Notes: generated by a model not told the origin, from the letters alone. Positions 24,133-33,132 are shown, counted from the first letter of the stretch. The stretch is 45,121 bases of DNA from Pseudoflavonifractor sp. 60 (GCF_009911645.1 NZ_QWKI01000115.1:1-45121); one strand, 5' to 3'. Program-made: numbers and translations.

Positions 24133-24990
24133 ATGCCTTTTACTGAAATCGACCGGGCTCACGTACTGGCGGAGGCCCTGCCCTATATTCAAAAATACGC
24201 CGGCAAGACGGTGGTGGTGAAGTACGGCGGCAACGCCATGACCTCCCAGGAGCTGCGGAAGGCCGTCATCTCCGACATTATTCTGCTGTCCCTGGTGGGC
24301 ATCCGGGTTGTGGTGGTCCATGGCGGCGGGCCGGAGATCAGCGCCATGCTGAAAAAAATTGGCAAGGAGTCCAAATTTGTGGACGGCCTGCGGTACACCG
24401 ACCGGGAGACCATGGAGATTGTCCAGCAGATCCTCTGCGGCCAGACCAACAAGAATCTGGTGGCGACCCTGAACAATCTGGGCGGCCGGGCCCTGGGGCT
24501 GTGCGGACTGGACGGCGGACTGTTCCAGGCCAAGCTGCTGGACGAGAAGTACGGCCTGGTGGGAGAGATCCACACCGTGGATCCCGCGCCGGTCATCGAC
24601 GCGTTGAACAGCGGCTACATCCCCGTGGTGGCCACGGTGGCCCAGGGGACGGACGGCGAGACGGCCTACAACATCAACGCCGACACCGCCGCCGCCAAGC
24701 TGGCCACCGCCCTGGAGGCGGAGCGGCTGCTGTTGCTCACCGACGTGCGGGGACTGCTTCGGGACCCCAAGGACGAGTCGACCCTGATCTCTGAGCTGCA
24801 TCTGTCCTCCGTCCCCGCTCTGGTGCGGGAGGGGGTCATCTCCGGGGGCATGATCCCCAAGGTGGACTGCTGTGTGGAGAGCGTCCGCTCCGGCGTCAAG
24901 TCCGCCGTCATCCTGGACGGCCGGGTTGAGCACTCTATCCTGATTGAGCTGCTGTCCGACGCGGGCATCGGCACCATGCTGACAAATTGA
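24133..24990 (+). CDS. argB: Acetylglutamate kinase
   Basis: A 285-residue amino acid kinase phosphorylating N-acetylglutamate. The nucleotide-binding VVKYGGNAM and VVVHGGGPEI glycine loops, GLRYTDRETMEIV (substrate) and YNINADTAAAKLA (ATP) are present, as is the lysine in GGMIPKV. The N-terminal helix before the first strand is long (TEIDRAHVLAEALPYIQKY), as in the hexameric, arginine-inhibited type. It lies 14 bp before argD. Confidence 0.98.
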   Translation: MPFTEIDRAHVLAEALPYIQKYAGKTVVVKYGGNAMTSQELRKAVISDIILLSLVGIRVVVVHGGGPEISAMLKKIGKESKFVDGLRYTDRETMEIVQQILCGQTNKNLVATLNNLGGRALGLCGLDGGLFQAKLLDEKYGLVGEIHTVDPAPVIDALNSGYIPVVATVAQGTDGETAYNINADTAAAKLATALEAERLLLLTDVRGLLRDPKDESTLISELHLSSVPALVREGVISGGMIPKVDCCVESVRSGVKSAVILDGRVEHSILIELLSDAGIGTMLTN

Positions 24991-25004
24991 GGAGGAGACC
25001 CCCC

Positions 25005-26263
25005 ATGACCTTTGAAGAAATCAAGAGTCTGGACGAGCAGTATGTGATGCACACCTACGGACGCTTCCCGGCGGCCATTGACCACGGCCAGGGGGCGACC
25101 CTGTGGGATGTGAACGGGAAGGAGTATATCGACTTTACCTCGGGGATTGGAGTCACCTCCCTGGGCCACGCCGACCAGGGCTGGCTGAAGGCGGTGACGG
25201 AGCAGGCGGGCAAGCTGGCCCATATCTCCAATCTGTTCTACACCGCCCCCTATGCTCAGGTGGCCCAAAAGCTGTGCCAGCGCACCGGTATGGCCAATGT
25301 GATGTTCGCCAACTCCGGGGCGGAGGCCAACGAGGCCATGATCAAGCTGGCCCGGAAGTGGTCCTTTGACAAGTACGGCAAGGGCCGGGGAACGGTGCTC
25401 ACCCTGTACAACTCCTTCCATGGCCGCACCATCACCACTCTGGCGGCCACCGGCCAGGACAAGTTCCACAACTACTTCTTCCCCTTTACCGAGGGCTTCC
25501 GCTACGCCCAGGCCAACGACATAACCGCCCTGAAGGGGACAAGTTCCACAACTACTTCTTCCCCTTTACCGAGGGCTTCCGCTACGCCCAGGCCAACGAC
25601 ATAAACGCCCTGAAGGCGGTGGCCGGCCACGATGTGTGCGCCGTAATGATGGAGCTGGTCCAGGGAGAGGGGGGCGTCCTGCCCCTGGACCAGGAGTATG
25701 TATCTCAGGTGGCCCAGCTGTGCCGTCAGCGGGATTGGCTGCTGCTGGTGGACGAGGTGCAGACCGGCGTTGGACGCACTGGGACCCTGTTCGCTTTCCA
25801 GCAGTACGGCATCCAGCCCCATGTGGTCTCCTTCGCCAAGGGCATCGCCGGAGGCCTGCCCTTCGGCGGCGTGATGGCCGGAGCGGCGTGCAAGGACGTG
25901 TTCACCCCCGGGACCCACGGCACCACCTTCGGGGGCAACCCCATTGCCGCTGCCGCCGCCTGCCACGTGCTGGATCGGGTTGATGACGCCCTTCTGGCCC
26001 AGGTGAATGAGAAGGGGGCCTATCTCCGGGCTCAGGTGGAGGAGCTGGACCTGCCCTGTCTGGGCAAGACCCGGGGACTGGGTCTGATGATCGGTGTTGA
26101 GGTGAAGGGGGACCGGACCAACGGAGAGCTGGCCGCCCAGCTCATTGACAACGGTCTGCTGGTCCTCACCGCCGGACCGGGGCTGCGCTTCCTGCCCCCG
26201 CTGACCATAACCCGGGAGGAGATGGACAAGGGCCTGGCCATTTTGAAGGAGACACTGGGCTGA
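25005..26263 (+). pseudogene. argD: Acetylornithine aminotransferase, frameshifted by a tandem duplication
   Basis: The PLP enzyme that makes N-acetylornithine from its semialdehyde. It starts at ATG 25005 (MTFEEIKSLDEQYVMHTYGR) with GAGGAGG upstream. Codons 1 to about 177 are normal (FTSGIGVTSLGHA, MFANSGAEANEAMIKLAR, YNSFHGRTI). An 80-bp duplication (25457-25536 repeated at 25537-25616) then shifts the frame to a stop at 25604, giving a 199-residue fragment. The other half is intact in the next frame from copy 2 on, with VDEVQTGVGRTG and the PLP lysine in SFAKGIAGG, to 26263. Removing one copy would give 392 residues, the normal ArgD length. As it stands no active enzyme is expected unless another aminotransferase substitutes. 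Real mutation, reversible switch or assembly fault are all open. Confidence 0.95.
25457..25616 (+). repeat. 80-bp tandem duplication within argD
   Basis: Two head-to-tail copies, 25457-25536 and 25537-25616, differ only at one base (C at 25525, A at 25605). Copy 1 is in frame and encodes QDKFHNYFFPFTEGF...; because 80 is not a multiple of three, copy 2 throws the frame by two bases. Nothing mobile is at its ends. Confidence 0.97.
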
Positions 26264-26296
26264 TTTGCCCCTATCACCCGCTAAGGAGTTGTTACC

Positions 26297-27211
26297 ATGA
26301 AAAAAGACCTGTTAAAGCTGCTGGACCTGTCCACGGAGGAGATCACCACCATCCTGAACACGGCGGACCAGCTGAAATATGAACAGAAGCACGGCATTCA
26401 CCAGAAGTATCTGGAGGGCAAGACCCTGGCTATGATTTTCGAGAAGAACTCCACCCGGACTCGGGTATCCTTCGAGACGGGAATGTTCCAGCTGGGGGGC
26501 CACGCCCTGTTCCTGTCGGGCAAGGAGAGCCAGATTGGCCGGGGGGAGCCCATCCAGGACACAGCTCGGGTGCTGGGGCGCTACTGCGACGGCATTATGA
26601 TCCGCACCTTCGGCCAGGACGAGGTGGAGGAGCTGGCCAAGTACGCCGGTATCCCGGTAATCAACGGCCTCACTGACTTCTGCCACCCCTGCCAGGTGCT
26701 GGCCGACCTGCTCACTGTTCGGGAGCACAAGGCGGTGCTGGAGGGGCTGAAGCTGTGCTACATCGGCGACGGCAACAACATGGCCAACTCCCTCATTGTG
26801 GGCGGTCTGAATATGGGGATGGAGGTGGCGGCGGCCTGCCCCAAGGGCTACGACCCCGACCCCAAGGTGCTGGACTTTGCCAAAAGTGACCCCGCCCACA
26901 AGTTCTCCCTGGTGCGCAACCCCAAAGAGGCCGCCGCGGGAGCCGACGTGGTGTTTACCGACGTGTGGGCCTCCATGGGAATGGAGGAGGAGAAGGCGGA
27001 ACGGGAGAGGGCCTTCCAGGGCTACTGCGTGGACACAGACCTGATGGCCCTCACCAATCCCGGCTGTATGGTGCAGCACTGCCTGCCCGCCCACCGGGGG
27101 GAGGAAATTACCGCAGAGGTCTTCGAGGCCCACGCTCAGGAGATCTTTGACGAGGCGGAAAACCGGCTCCACGCCCAGAAGGCGGTTATGTATCTGCTGA
27201 TGAAGGACTGA
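26297..27211 (+). CDS. argF: Ornithine carbamoyltransferase
   Basis: A 304-residue transferase making citrulline from ornithine and carbamoyl phosphate. The carbamoyl-phosphate loop STRTR is at 52-56, HPCQVLADL follows, and the ornithine-binding and catalytic HCLPAHRGEE lies near the end; DVWASMGMEEE is typical. It has TAAGGAG upstream and lies 33 bp after argD. It is the last gene of the cluster before a strong terminator. Gene order alone would allow either the anabolic or the catabolic enzyme; the company of argG/H/C/J/B argues for synthesis. Confidence 0.98.
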   Translation: MKKDLLKLLDLSTEEITTILNTADQLKYEQKHGIHQKYLEGKTLAMIFEKNSTRTRVSFETGMFQLGGHALFLSGKESQIGRGEPIQDTARVLGRYCDGIMIRTFGQDEVEELAKYAGIPVINGLTDFCHPCQVLADLLTVREHKAVLEGLKLCYIGDGNNMANSLIVGGLNMGMEVAAACPKGYDPDPKVLDFAKSDPAHKFSLVRNPKEAAAGADVVFTDVWASMGMEEEKAERERAFQGYCVDTDLMALTNPGCMVQHCLPAHRGEEITAEVFEAHAQEIFDEAENRLHAQKAVMYLLMKD

Positions 27212-27221
27212 TTTATGTCAG

Positions 27222-27250
27222 CGCCTCCCCGGTCTCGGGGAGGCGTTTTT
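27222..27250 (+). terminator. Rho-independent terminator of the arginine cluster
   Basis: CGCCTCCCCG (27222-27231) pairs with 27236-27245 around GTCT, followed by TTTTT. It begins ten bases after the argF stop. Confidence 0.92.
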
Positions 27251-27362
27251 GCGGGCTGATGATTTGGATTCCCGCGAGGCAGGGCTGTAGCGTGCCGGCG
27301 CGCCGCAATGAAACGGATTTCTGCGGTTCGGAAGGCGGGGGCGATAAGGATAGATTTTGCCG

Positions 27363-27391
27363 TTCCCATGGGGAGATTTTTGTGGTATGAT
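27363..27391 (+). promoter_or_regulatory. Candidate extended -10 promoter of pcrA
   Basis: TATGAT (27386-27391) preceded by TG at 27383-27384 (extended -10), with a weak -35 TTCCCA (27363-27368) 17 bp upstream. About 50 bp before the pcrA start. The rest of 27251-27443 shows nothing else. Confidence 0.5.
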
Positions 27392-27443
27392 AGGTGTGGA
27401 TAAAATCTGTGTCCCAAGGGAAATAATGATAAGGAAGTAACAT

Positions 27444-29933
27444 ATGCTGGACCATGAACAGGAGCTTCGATTTTGCAGGGCCCGCCGGGGGGCCATTGCC
27501 AGGGAATTTTCTCTGCTGAACCCGGAGCAGCAGAAAGCGGTGCTGGCCACCGAGGGGCCGCTGCTGCTGCTGGCGGGGGCGGGGAGCGGCAAAACCACCG
27601 TCCTTATCCACCGCATTGCCAATCTGATGAAATATGGCCGGGGGGCGGACAGCGAGGAGGTCCCTGAGTTCATCACGTGGGAGGACCTCTCCTTTCTGGA
27701 GCGGTACGCCGGAACAGGAGAGGGGGACAAGGCCCGCCAGGAGGAGCTGTGCCGGCTGGAGCCCGCCGCCCCCTGGACCATTCTGGCCATTACCTTCACC
27801 AACAAGGCCGCCGGAGAGCTGAAGGACCGCCTGACCGCCATGCTGGGCCCCGCCGCCAACGACATCTGGGCCTCCACCTTCCACTCCGCCTGTGTACGCA
27901 TCCTCCGGCGAAACATTGACAAGCTGGGCTTCTCCCCTTCCTTTACCATCTACGACACCGACGACTCCCTGCGGGTCATCAAGGACAGCCTCAAGGCGCT
28001 GGATCTGGACGAGAAGCAGTTTGCCCCCCGGACGGTGCTGGGCTACATCTCCCGGGCCAAGGACGCTATGAAGCTGGCCCCCGAGTACCTGGACGAGTGC
28101 AAAAAGTCGGGGGACTTTCACCTGGCCAAAATCGCCCAGGTGTACATGGAGTACCAAAACCGGATGTGGGAGGCCAACGCCCTGGACTTTGACGACATTA
28201 TCCTCCACACCGTCCGGCTGCTGAAGGGCTTTGAGGAGGTGCGGGCCTTCTACCAACGGAAATTCCGCTATGTCCTCATTGACGAGTACCAGGACACCAA
28301 CAACCTCCAGTACCTGCTGGCCTCGACCCTGGCGGGGGGCTATGAAAACTTTTGCGTGGTGGGGGACGATGACCAGTCCATCTACCGCTTTCGGGGGGCC
28401 ACCATCGAAAACATCCTCTCCTTTGAGAAGCAGTACCCCACCTGCCGCACCATTCGCCTGGAGGAAAATTACCGCTCCACCGGCCACATTCTGGACGCGG
28501 CCAACGCGGTCATCCGCAACAACCAGGGCCGGAAGGGCAAGGAGCTGTGGACCAAAGCGGGGGCGGGGGCCCCTCTCCAGCTGTACACCGCCATGAACGA
28601 GACCGACGAGGGGCAGTATGTGGCCTCCAAAATTCTGGAGCAGTACGGGCAGGGCCGCAAGTGGAAGGACCACGCCGTCCTCTACCGGATGAACGCCCAG
28701 TCCAACCAGATCGAGCAGGCCTTCAAGCGCAGCGGCGTCCCCTACCGCATCATCGGCGGGACCCGCTTCTTCGACCGGGCGGAGGTGAAGGATATGCTGG
28801 CCTATCTGTCCGTCCTCAATAATCCGGAGGACGACCTGCGCCTGGCCCGCATCATCAACAATCCCCCCCGGGGCATCGGGGCCAGAACGGTGGAAATCGC
28901 CCAGGAGCTGGCCCGCCGGGAGGAGTCCTCCCTCTACGCCATCATTGACAACGCCAACCTGTACCCCGAGCTGCAAAGGGCCTCCAAAAAGCTGGGGGAG
29001 TTTACCCAGCTCATCCAGGGCCTGCACCTGCTGCTGGTGGAAAATCAGCTCTCCCTTCCCGACTTCTACGAGGAGCTGATTGCCCGCACCGGCTACGCAG
29101 TGATGCTGGAGCGCAAGAACACGGTGGAAGACCGCACCCGGCTGGAGAACGTGCGGGAGCTGCTCACCTCCATCAACGGCTATCTGGAGAATCGCCTCAA
29201 CCCGGAGGAATCCCTGTCCGACGCCCTCCACGGCTTTTTGGACGAGATCGCCCTGTACACCGACATTGACAGCCACGACCCCAGTCAGGACTGTGTGGTG
29301 ATGATGACTATGCACGCCGCCAAGGGACTGGAGTTCCCGGTGGTCTTCGTGGCGGGCATTGAGGAGGGTATTTTTCCCGGGATACGGGCCATCGGCGAGA
29401 CGGAGGAGATGGAGGAGGAGCGGCGGCTGTGCTATGTGGCGATGACAAGGGCCAAGGAGGAGCTGTACCTCACCTGCGCCAGCCAGCGGATGCTCTTTGG
29501 CCGCACCAGCGCCAACCGTCCCTCCCGGTTTGTGGAGGAGATTCCCCCGGAGCATCTGGAGCGGTCGGGAAAGAGCTTCCTGGCCCCCTCCGGAGGGGAG
29601 GATTGGGACGGAATGCCCAGCCGCGCCTCGGGCTACGGGGGCTACCCCTCTGCCCAGCGGCCAGCCTACGGGGCGGGCAGAGCACAGCGGCCAGCCTATG
29701 GCGGGGGACGGGCCTCCGCAGGCAAGTCCTCACAGGCCCCTCCCTCCCCCAGGTCCGCCCCCGCCCTCCAGCTGACGAAGGGGGATATGGTGGACCACAA
29801 GGCTTTCGGCAGAGGGATGGTCCTCAACCTCCAGCCCATGGGCGGTGATACCCTGGCGGAGATCGCCTTTGACAATGTGGGGACCAAACGCCTGCTGCTG
29901 AAATCTGCCTCGGCCCATATGAGCAAGGTGTAA
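27444..29933 (+). CDS. pcrA: UvrD/PcrA-type DNA helicase
   Basis: An 829-residue superfamily 1A helicase. Motifs: LNPEQQKAV (Q motif), GAGSGKT (45-51), ITFTNKAAGEL (Ia), STFHSACVRILR, VLIDEYQDTN (II), GDDDQSIYRFRGA (III), RLEENYRS (IV), TMHAAKGLEFPVVF (V) and YVAMTRAKEEL (VI). The stretch between motifs I and Ia is about 45 residues longer than in Bacillus PcrA (about 64-108, GRGADSEEVPEF...). A Gly/Tyr/Pro-rich linker (GYGGYPSAQRPAYGAG...) leads to the C-terminal Tudor-like domain (LTKGDMVDHKAFGRGMV) that binds RNA polymerase in PcrA. It unwinds DNA in repair and clears protein roadblocks. DUF896 and degV follow on the same strand. Confidence 0.96.
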   Translation: MLDHEQELRFCRARRGAIAREFSLLNPEQQKAVLATEGPLLLLAGAGSGKTTVLIHRIANLMKYGRGADSEEVPEFITWEDLSFLERYAGTGEGDKARQEELCRLEPAAPWTILAITFTNKAAGELKDRLTAMLGPAANDIWASTFHSACVRILRRNIDKLGFSPSFTIYDTDDSLRVIKDSLKALDLDEKQFAPRTVLGYISRAKDAMKLAPEYLDECKKSGDFHLAKIAQVYMEYQNRMWEANALDFDDIILHTVRLLKGFEEVRAFYQRKFRYVLIDEYQDTNNLQYLLASTLAGGYENFCVVGDDDQSIYRFRGATIENILSFEKQYPTCRTIRLEENYRSTGHILDAANAVIRNNQGRKGKELWTKAGAGAPLQLYTAMNETDEGQYVASKILEQYGQGRKWKDHAVLYRMNAQSNQIEQAFKRSGVPYRIIGGTRFFDRAEVKDMLAYLSVLNNPEDDLRLARIINNPPRGIGARTVEIAQELARREESSLYAIIDNANLYPELQRASKKLGEFTQLIQGLHLLLVENQLSLPDFYEELIARTGYAVMLERKNTVEDRTRLENVRELLTSINGYLENRLNPEESLSDALHGFLDEIALYTDIDSHDPSQDCVVMMTMHAAKGLEFPVVFVAGIEEGIFPGIRAIGETEEMEEERRLCYVAMTRAKEELYLTCASQRMLFGRTSANRPSRFVEEIPPEHLERSGKSFLAPSGGEDWDGMPSRASGYGGYPSAQRPAYGAGRAQRPAYGGGRASAGKSSQAPPSPRSAPALQLTKGDMVDHKAFGRGMVLNLQPMGGDTLAEIAFDNVGTKRLLLKSASAHMSKV

Positions 29934-29965
29934 AAAAACGGCATCTGCCGTCAAAGGAGAAGAAC

Positions 29966-30172
29966 ATGGAACAGAAGAAAATTGACCGCATTAATCAGCT
30001 TGCCCGGAAGGCCAAAACGCCGGAGGGCCTCACCCCAGAGGAGCTGGACGAGCAGCGAGCCCTGCGCCAGGAGTATATTGCCGTCGTCCGCGCCAACCTG
30101 ACCGCCCAGCTGGACAACACCTACATCCAGTACCCGGACGGGACCCGCAAGAAGCTGAGGCGGCAGCGCTGA
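29966..30172 (+). CDS. DUF896 family protein (YnzC-like)
   Basis: A 68-residue protein of the UPF0291/DUF896 family (YnzC/YnzC-like in Bacillus). It reads IDRINQLARKAKTPEGLTPE, then ELDEQRALRQEYIAVVRANL, and ends with TRKKLRRQR; the helix-loop-helix with a charged C-terminus matches. The function is unknown; B. subtilis members include an SOS-associated protein. It follows pcrA by 32 bp and is probably co-transcribed. AAAGGAG upstream. Confidence 0.9.
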   Translation: MEQKKIDRINQLARKAKTPEGLTPEELDEQRALRQEYIAVVRANLTAQLDNTYIQYPDGTRKKLRRQR

Positions 30173-30192
30173 AATCTTAATCATATCTTAAT

Positions 30193-30219
30193 GGCTCCCT
30201 CGTTGACAAGGGAGCCGTT
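30193..30219 (+). terminator. Rho-independent terminator
   Basis: GGCTCCCT (30193-30200) pairs with AGGGAGCC (30209-30216), loop of eight, followed by GTTTT. It ends the pcrA-DUF896 unit. Confidence 0.78.
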
Positions 30220-30233
30220 TTCTGCCATAATTA

Positions 30234-30261
30234 TTGTGTTTTCCTTTTTCCACATTATGAC
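30234..30261 (+). promoter_or_regulatory. Weak candidate promoter of degV
   Basis: TTGTGT (30234-30239) and TATGAC (30256-30261) with a 16-bp spacer, about 38 bp before the degV start. Confidence 0.4.
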
Positions 30262-30298
30262 ACACAGGCGCAGGCCTGATGAGAATAGGAGGCCAACT

Positions 30299-31162
30299 AT
30301 GGCACATATCAAATTTACCACCGACTCCGCTTCCGATATCCCCCCTGCAATGCGGGAGGAGCTGGGCATTCAGGTACTCCCCTTCCCCATCGCTATGGAG
30401 GACCAGGAATATCAGGATGGCTTTGATTTCACGCCGGAGGAGTTTTACGATATGCTGCTCTCGGCCCCCAAGATCCCAACCCATGCCCAGCTCAATCCCT
30501 ATGTGTTTACCGAGATGTTTGAGCAGGCCTGGCAGGAGGGCTTCACCGACCTGATCCATACCTCCATCAACTCCAAGGGATCCGCCACCTGCGCCAACGC
30601 CTATCAGGCCAGAGACGACTTCTACAAGGACCATCCGGAGGCGGCGGACTCCTTCCACATCCACATTATCGATGCCCTGAACTACACCATGGGCTATGGC
30701 TGGGCGGTGGTCCAGGGGGCAAAAATGGCCGCCCAGGGGGCCGGCGCACAGGAGACGGTGGATTTTATTCAGGACTGGGTGGACCATGTGCGGGTCATCT
30801 TCTCCCCGCTGGACCTGCGCTTTGCCAAAAAATCGGGCCGGGTCTCTGCCGCCGCCGCATTTGTGGGGGAGGCTCTGGGACTGAAGCCGGTGATGACCTT
30901 CTCCGACGGGGAGTCCAAAATCCTCTCCAAGATCCGGGGGGAGAAGGCTCTGGTGGCCAAGCTGGTGGAGATGTGCAAAAATGAGCGCCGCCCCGGGACC
31001 CCCTATCTGCTGATTCAGGGCAACAACCACGAGCAGTCGGACAAGCTGCGGGAGGCCTGCCGCCAGGAGTTGGGCGAGGAAGCCGCCCTGGCCTACTGCA
31101 TTGGCGGGGTCATTGCCATTAACGCCGGCCCCAACCTGATTGGCGTGATTTACCGTGTCTGA
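30299..31162 (+). CDS. DegV family fatty-acid-binding protein
   Basis: A 287-residue DegV/FakB-type protein, family members of which bind a fatty acid and present it to the FakA kinase. It begins MAHIKFTTDSASDIPPAMRE with AGGAGG upstream; TTDSASDI is the N-terminal family signature with the lipid-carboxylate-binding serine/threonine loop. Next come VLPFPIAMEDQEYQDG and STQPPS-equivalent KIPTHAQLNPY (less canonical), THTSINSKGSATCANA-like HTSINSKGSA, and LDLRFAKKSGRVSAAAAF. The C-terminal GGVIAINAGPNLIGVIY carries the conserved H/N region without its usual GPG. Ligand not deduced. No fakA is adjacent. Confidence 0.95.
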   Translation: MAHIKFTTDSASDIPPAMREELGIQVLPFPIAMEDQEYQDGFDFTPEEFYDMLLSAPKIPTHAQLNPYVFTEMFEQAWQEGFTDLIHTSINSKGSATCANAYQARDDFYKDHPEAADSFHIHIIDALNYTMGYGWAVVQGAKMAAQGAGAQETVDFIQDWVDHVRVIFSPLDLRFAKKSGRVSAAAAFVGEALGLKPVMTFSDGESKILSKIRGEKALVAKLVEMCKNERRPGTPYLLIQGNNHEQSDKLREACRQELGEEAALAYCIGGVIAINAGPNLIGVIYRV

Positions 31163-31181
31163 TCCCTTCCCATAAAATGTA

Positions 31182-31211
31182 ACCGGCGCCGCAAACGCGG
31201 CGCCGGTCTTT
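31182..31211. terminator. Strong terminator between convergent genes
   Basis: ACCGGCGCCGC (31182-31192) pairs perfectly with 31197-31207 around AAAC, followed by CTTTTC on the plus strand. It serves degV, and possibly the minus-strand HPt gene ending at 31217. Confidence 0.85.
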
Positions 31212-31216
31212 TCTTG

Positions 31217-31570
31217 TCACTCGCCCTGAAATTCCCGGATAGCTCCCACCGTTTTGGCGTAGTCCTCCTGCACCTTGGGAAGCAGGAGCTTCGCCAGGTC
31301 ATAGTCCTTGGTCCGAAGGGCCTCGGTAATTTCATGGCTGGACTGATACAGCCTGGTAAAACTGAGATTCTGGCTGACCCCCTTCAGGGTATGCGCAGCG
31401 CGGAAAGCATCCTCCCAGCTGCCTTCATTCACCGAGTCCTCTAGTAGCTGAAACGATGGGTCGGACAAAAATTTGCCTGCAAACTTGCACACCAGCGCCT
31501 CACTATAAAGCCGGCCCAGAACCTCTTCCCAGTCGCCGCCCAGGGCTTGATAGCATTCTTGAATGGTCAA
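31217..31570 (-). CDS. HPt-domain phosphotransfer protein
   Basis: A 117-residue histidine phosphotransfer protein, essentially one HPt domain. The phosphorylatable His60 sits in FRAAHTLKGVSQNLSF, the typical AHxLKG motif, and the rest is the helical bundle. It starts at TTG 31570; the TTGA overlaps the stop of the HD-GYP gene, and AGGAGG lies seven bases before it. A stand-alone HPt in a unit with a hybrid kinase and a response regulator suggests a four-step relay: kinase His, kinase REC Asp, HPt His60, HD-GYP REC Asp. The order of steps is inferred from domain content. Confidence 0.88.
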   Translation of the reverse strand: MTIQECYQALGGDWEEVLGRLYSEALVCKFAGKFLSDPSFQLLEDSVNEGSWEDAFRAAHTLKGVSQNLSFTRLYQSSHEITEALRTKDYDLAKLLLPKVQEDYAKTVGAIREFQGE

Positions 31571-33105
31571 TGCCGCTCCTCCTCTCGCCGCTCTTCAATC
31601 ATTTTCCCTACAACTCCAGCATACTGGGGCGGCTCCTCTGCGCTCCACATAGCCTGGCACATCAGCCGTACAGGGGTCATAACGCCGTCCAGGAGGACCT
31701 CGCAGCGATACTCCACCGCAGGCTTCTCCGGTGTGGTGCTTTGCAGCCGGCGGGCCAGCTCCTGGATGTGCTCCATTCCAATCATTTTCAGGACCCGCGG
31801 GTCGTGGCAGGGGTCCACCATATCCTTCTCCAGTCCCAACCGCTGGGTGCCTGCGTGGCACAGGGTCAGTACAGAGGGATTTTTCGTACACTCAAACAAA
31901 ATATCCTGGCTCGCCGACATAAAGAATCTCAGCTTGGCCCGCTCAAATTCCAGCGCCCGCAGGGTACGGTCGGTGGTGTTCAGCTCCTCATGCTGGAACA
32001 CCTCCACCGCTGTGTTCTCCATAATGCGTTGGTCGCCCCGGACCACCGCATCCACGGCCATCTCCTGCTGGATAATGTCGCTGCTCTCCACCAGACACTC
32101 CAGCAGCAGGGGCTGGAAGACGCCGCACTCCCCGTTGAGGATCATGGCCAGGGCCTTCTCGTGGGAATGGGCCGGCTTATAGACCCGTTCGCTGGTCAGG
32201 GCATCGTACACATCGGCCAGCGACACCACCTGCGCGGAGATGGGGATCTCCTCCCCTACCAGACCGTCGGGATAGCCCCGACCATCGTACCGCTCGTGGT
32301 GCCAGCGGCAGATCTCACAGGCATATTTTACCAGCGGCTCGTCCTGGAAGGGGACCCCCTTCATCATCTCCGCCCCCAGCTGGGAGTGGGTCTTCATAAT
32401 GGCGAACTCCTCCGCCGTAAACTTGCCCGGCTTATTGAGCACCTCGCTGGCAATACATATTTTTCCTACGTCGTGGAGGGTTGAGGCATTGCTGATTAGG
32501 TTGATGATCTCCCGGTCCAGCTTATACTTGTCTGTTTTGTGCATCAGACTTTTCAGCAGGATCTCGGTCATGGTCTGGATGTGGAGCACGTGCAGGCCGC
32601 TCTCCTCATTGCGGAACTCCACAATGTGGCTGAGGATGGAGATCATCAGGTTATTGGTCTTCTCCTTCTGATAGATCTGCTCGTTCACCATGGCCTGAAG
32701 GCGGCGCTGCTTGGCTTGCAGCATAATGGCGTTCTTGACCCGGCGGCGCACCACCATCATGTCGTAGGGGCGGCTGATAAAGTCGGAGACCCCCATGTTG
32801 TAAGCCCGCCGCATGGAGGAGTTTGTGTTCTCCGCTGTAATCATTATAACAGGAATGCTTTCAATCCAGCTGTACTGGTTCATCGCAGTAAGTACGCCAA
32901 ATCCATCCAGATTGGGCATCAGAAGGTCCAGCAAAAGCAAAGATATCTCCTGCTCTTTCTGCTGAAGAACGGCCACCGCCTGTTCTCCATCCTCCACCTC
33001 GATAATATCATAGGATTCTTCCAGCATAGCGCGCAGGATATTCCGATTCATATCCGAGTCATCGGCAACCAAAATCGTAAATCGCTGCTCCCTGCTTGTG
33101 GGCAT
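31567..33105 (-). CDS. Response regulator with HD-GYP c-di-GMP phosphodiesterase and PAS-like tail
   Basis: A 512-residue RpfG-like protein. The receiver domain (about 8-125) has Asp15/Asp16 and phospho-acceptor Asp60 (LLLLDLLMPNLDG); the usually invariant Lys is Arg112 (FISRPYD). The HD-GYP domain (about 150-345) has HDVGK (211-215) and HHERYDGRGYPDGL (269-282), the full set expected of an active c-di-GMP phosphodiesterase. A C-terminal domain of about 140 residues (LEFERAKLRFFMSASQDILF...) looks PAS-like and is unusual for RpfG. The start ATG 33105 has AGAGGAGG. It lies 27 bp after the hybrid kinase, its probable phosphodonor via HPt. It would oppose the REC-GGDEF cyclase at 9.5 kb. Confidence 0.95.
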   Translation of the reverse strand: MPTSREQRFTILVADDSDMNRNILRAMLEESYDIIEVEDGEQAVAVLQQKEQEISLLLLDLLMPNLDGFGVLTAMNQYSWIESIPVIMITAENTNSSMRRAYNMGVSDFISRPYDMMVVRRRVKNAIMLQAKQRRLQAMVNEQIYQKEKTNNLMISILSHIVEFRNEESGLHVLHIQTMTEILLKSLMHKTDKYKLDREIINLISNASTLHDVGKICIASEVLNKPGKFTAEEFAIMKTHSQLGAEMMKGVPFQDEPLVKYACEICRWHHERYDGRGYPDGLVGEEIPISAQVVSLADVYDALTSERVYKPAHSHEKALAMILNGECGVFQPLLLECLVESSDIIQQEMAVDAVVRGDQRIMENTAVEVFQHEELNTTDRTLRALEFERAKLRFFMSASQDILFECTKNPSVLTLCHAGTQRLGLEKDMVDPCHDPRVLKMIGMEHIQELARRLQSTTPEKPAVEYRCEVLLDGVMTPVRLMCQAMWSAEEPPQYAGVVGKMIEERREEERH

Positions 33106-33132
33106 GGTTACTCAGTCCTCCTCTGCTGTATC

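Noticed and set aside
25537-25616. Programmed ribosomal frameshift in argD
   Set aside because: There is no slippery site, and the frame change is fully explained by the 80-bp duplication; a frameshift would also leave about 26 extra residues.
27213-29555. A 780-codon open frame antisense to pcrA
   Set aside because: It lies entirely opposite a clear helicase gene, has repetitive Gly/Val/Leu/His composition and no ribosome site; it is a by-product of GC-rich codon use. The same applies to other long antisense frames, such as those opposite pyrC, recG and asnS.
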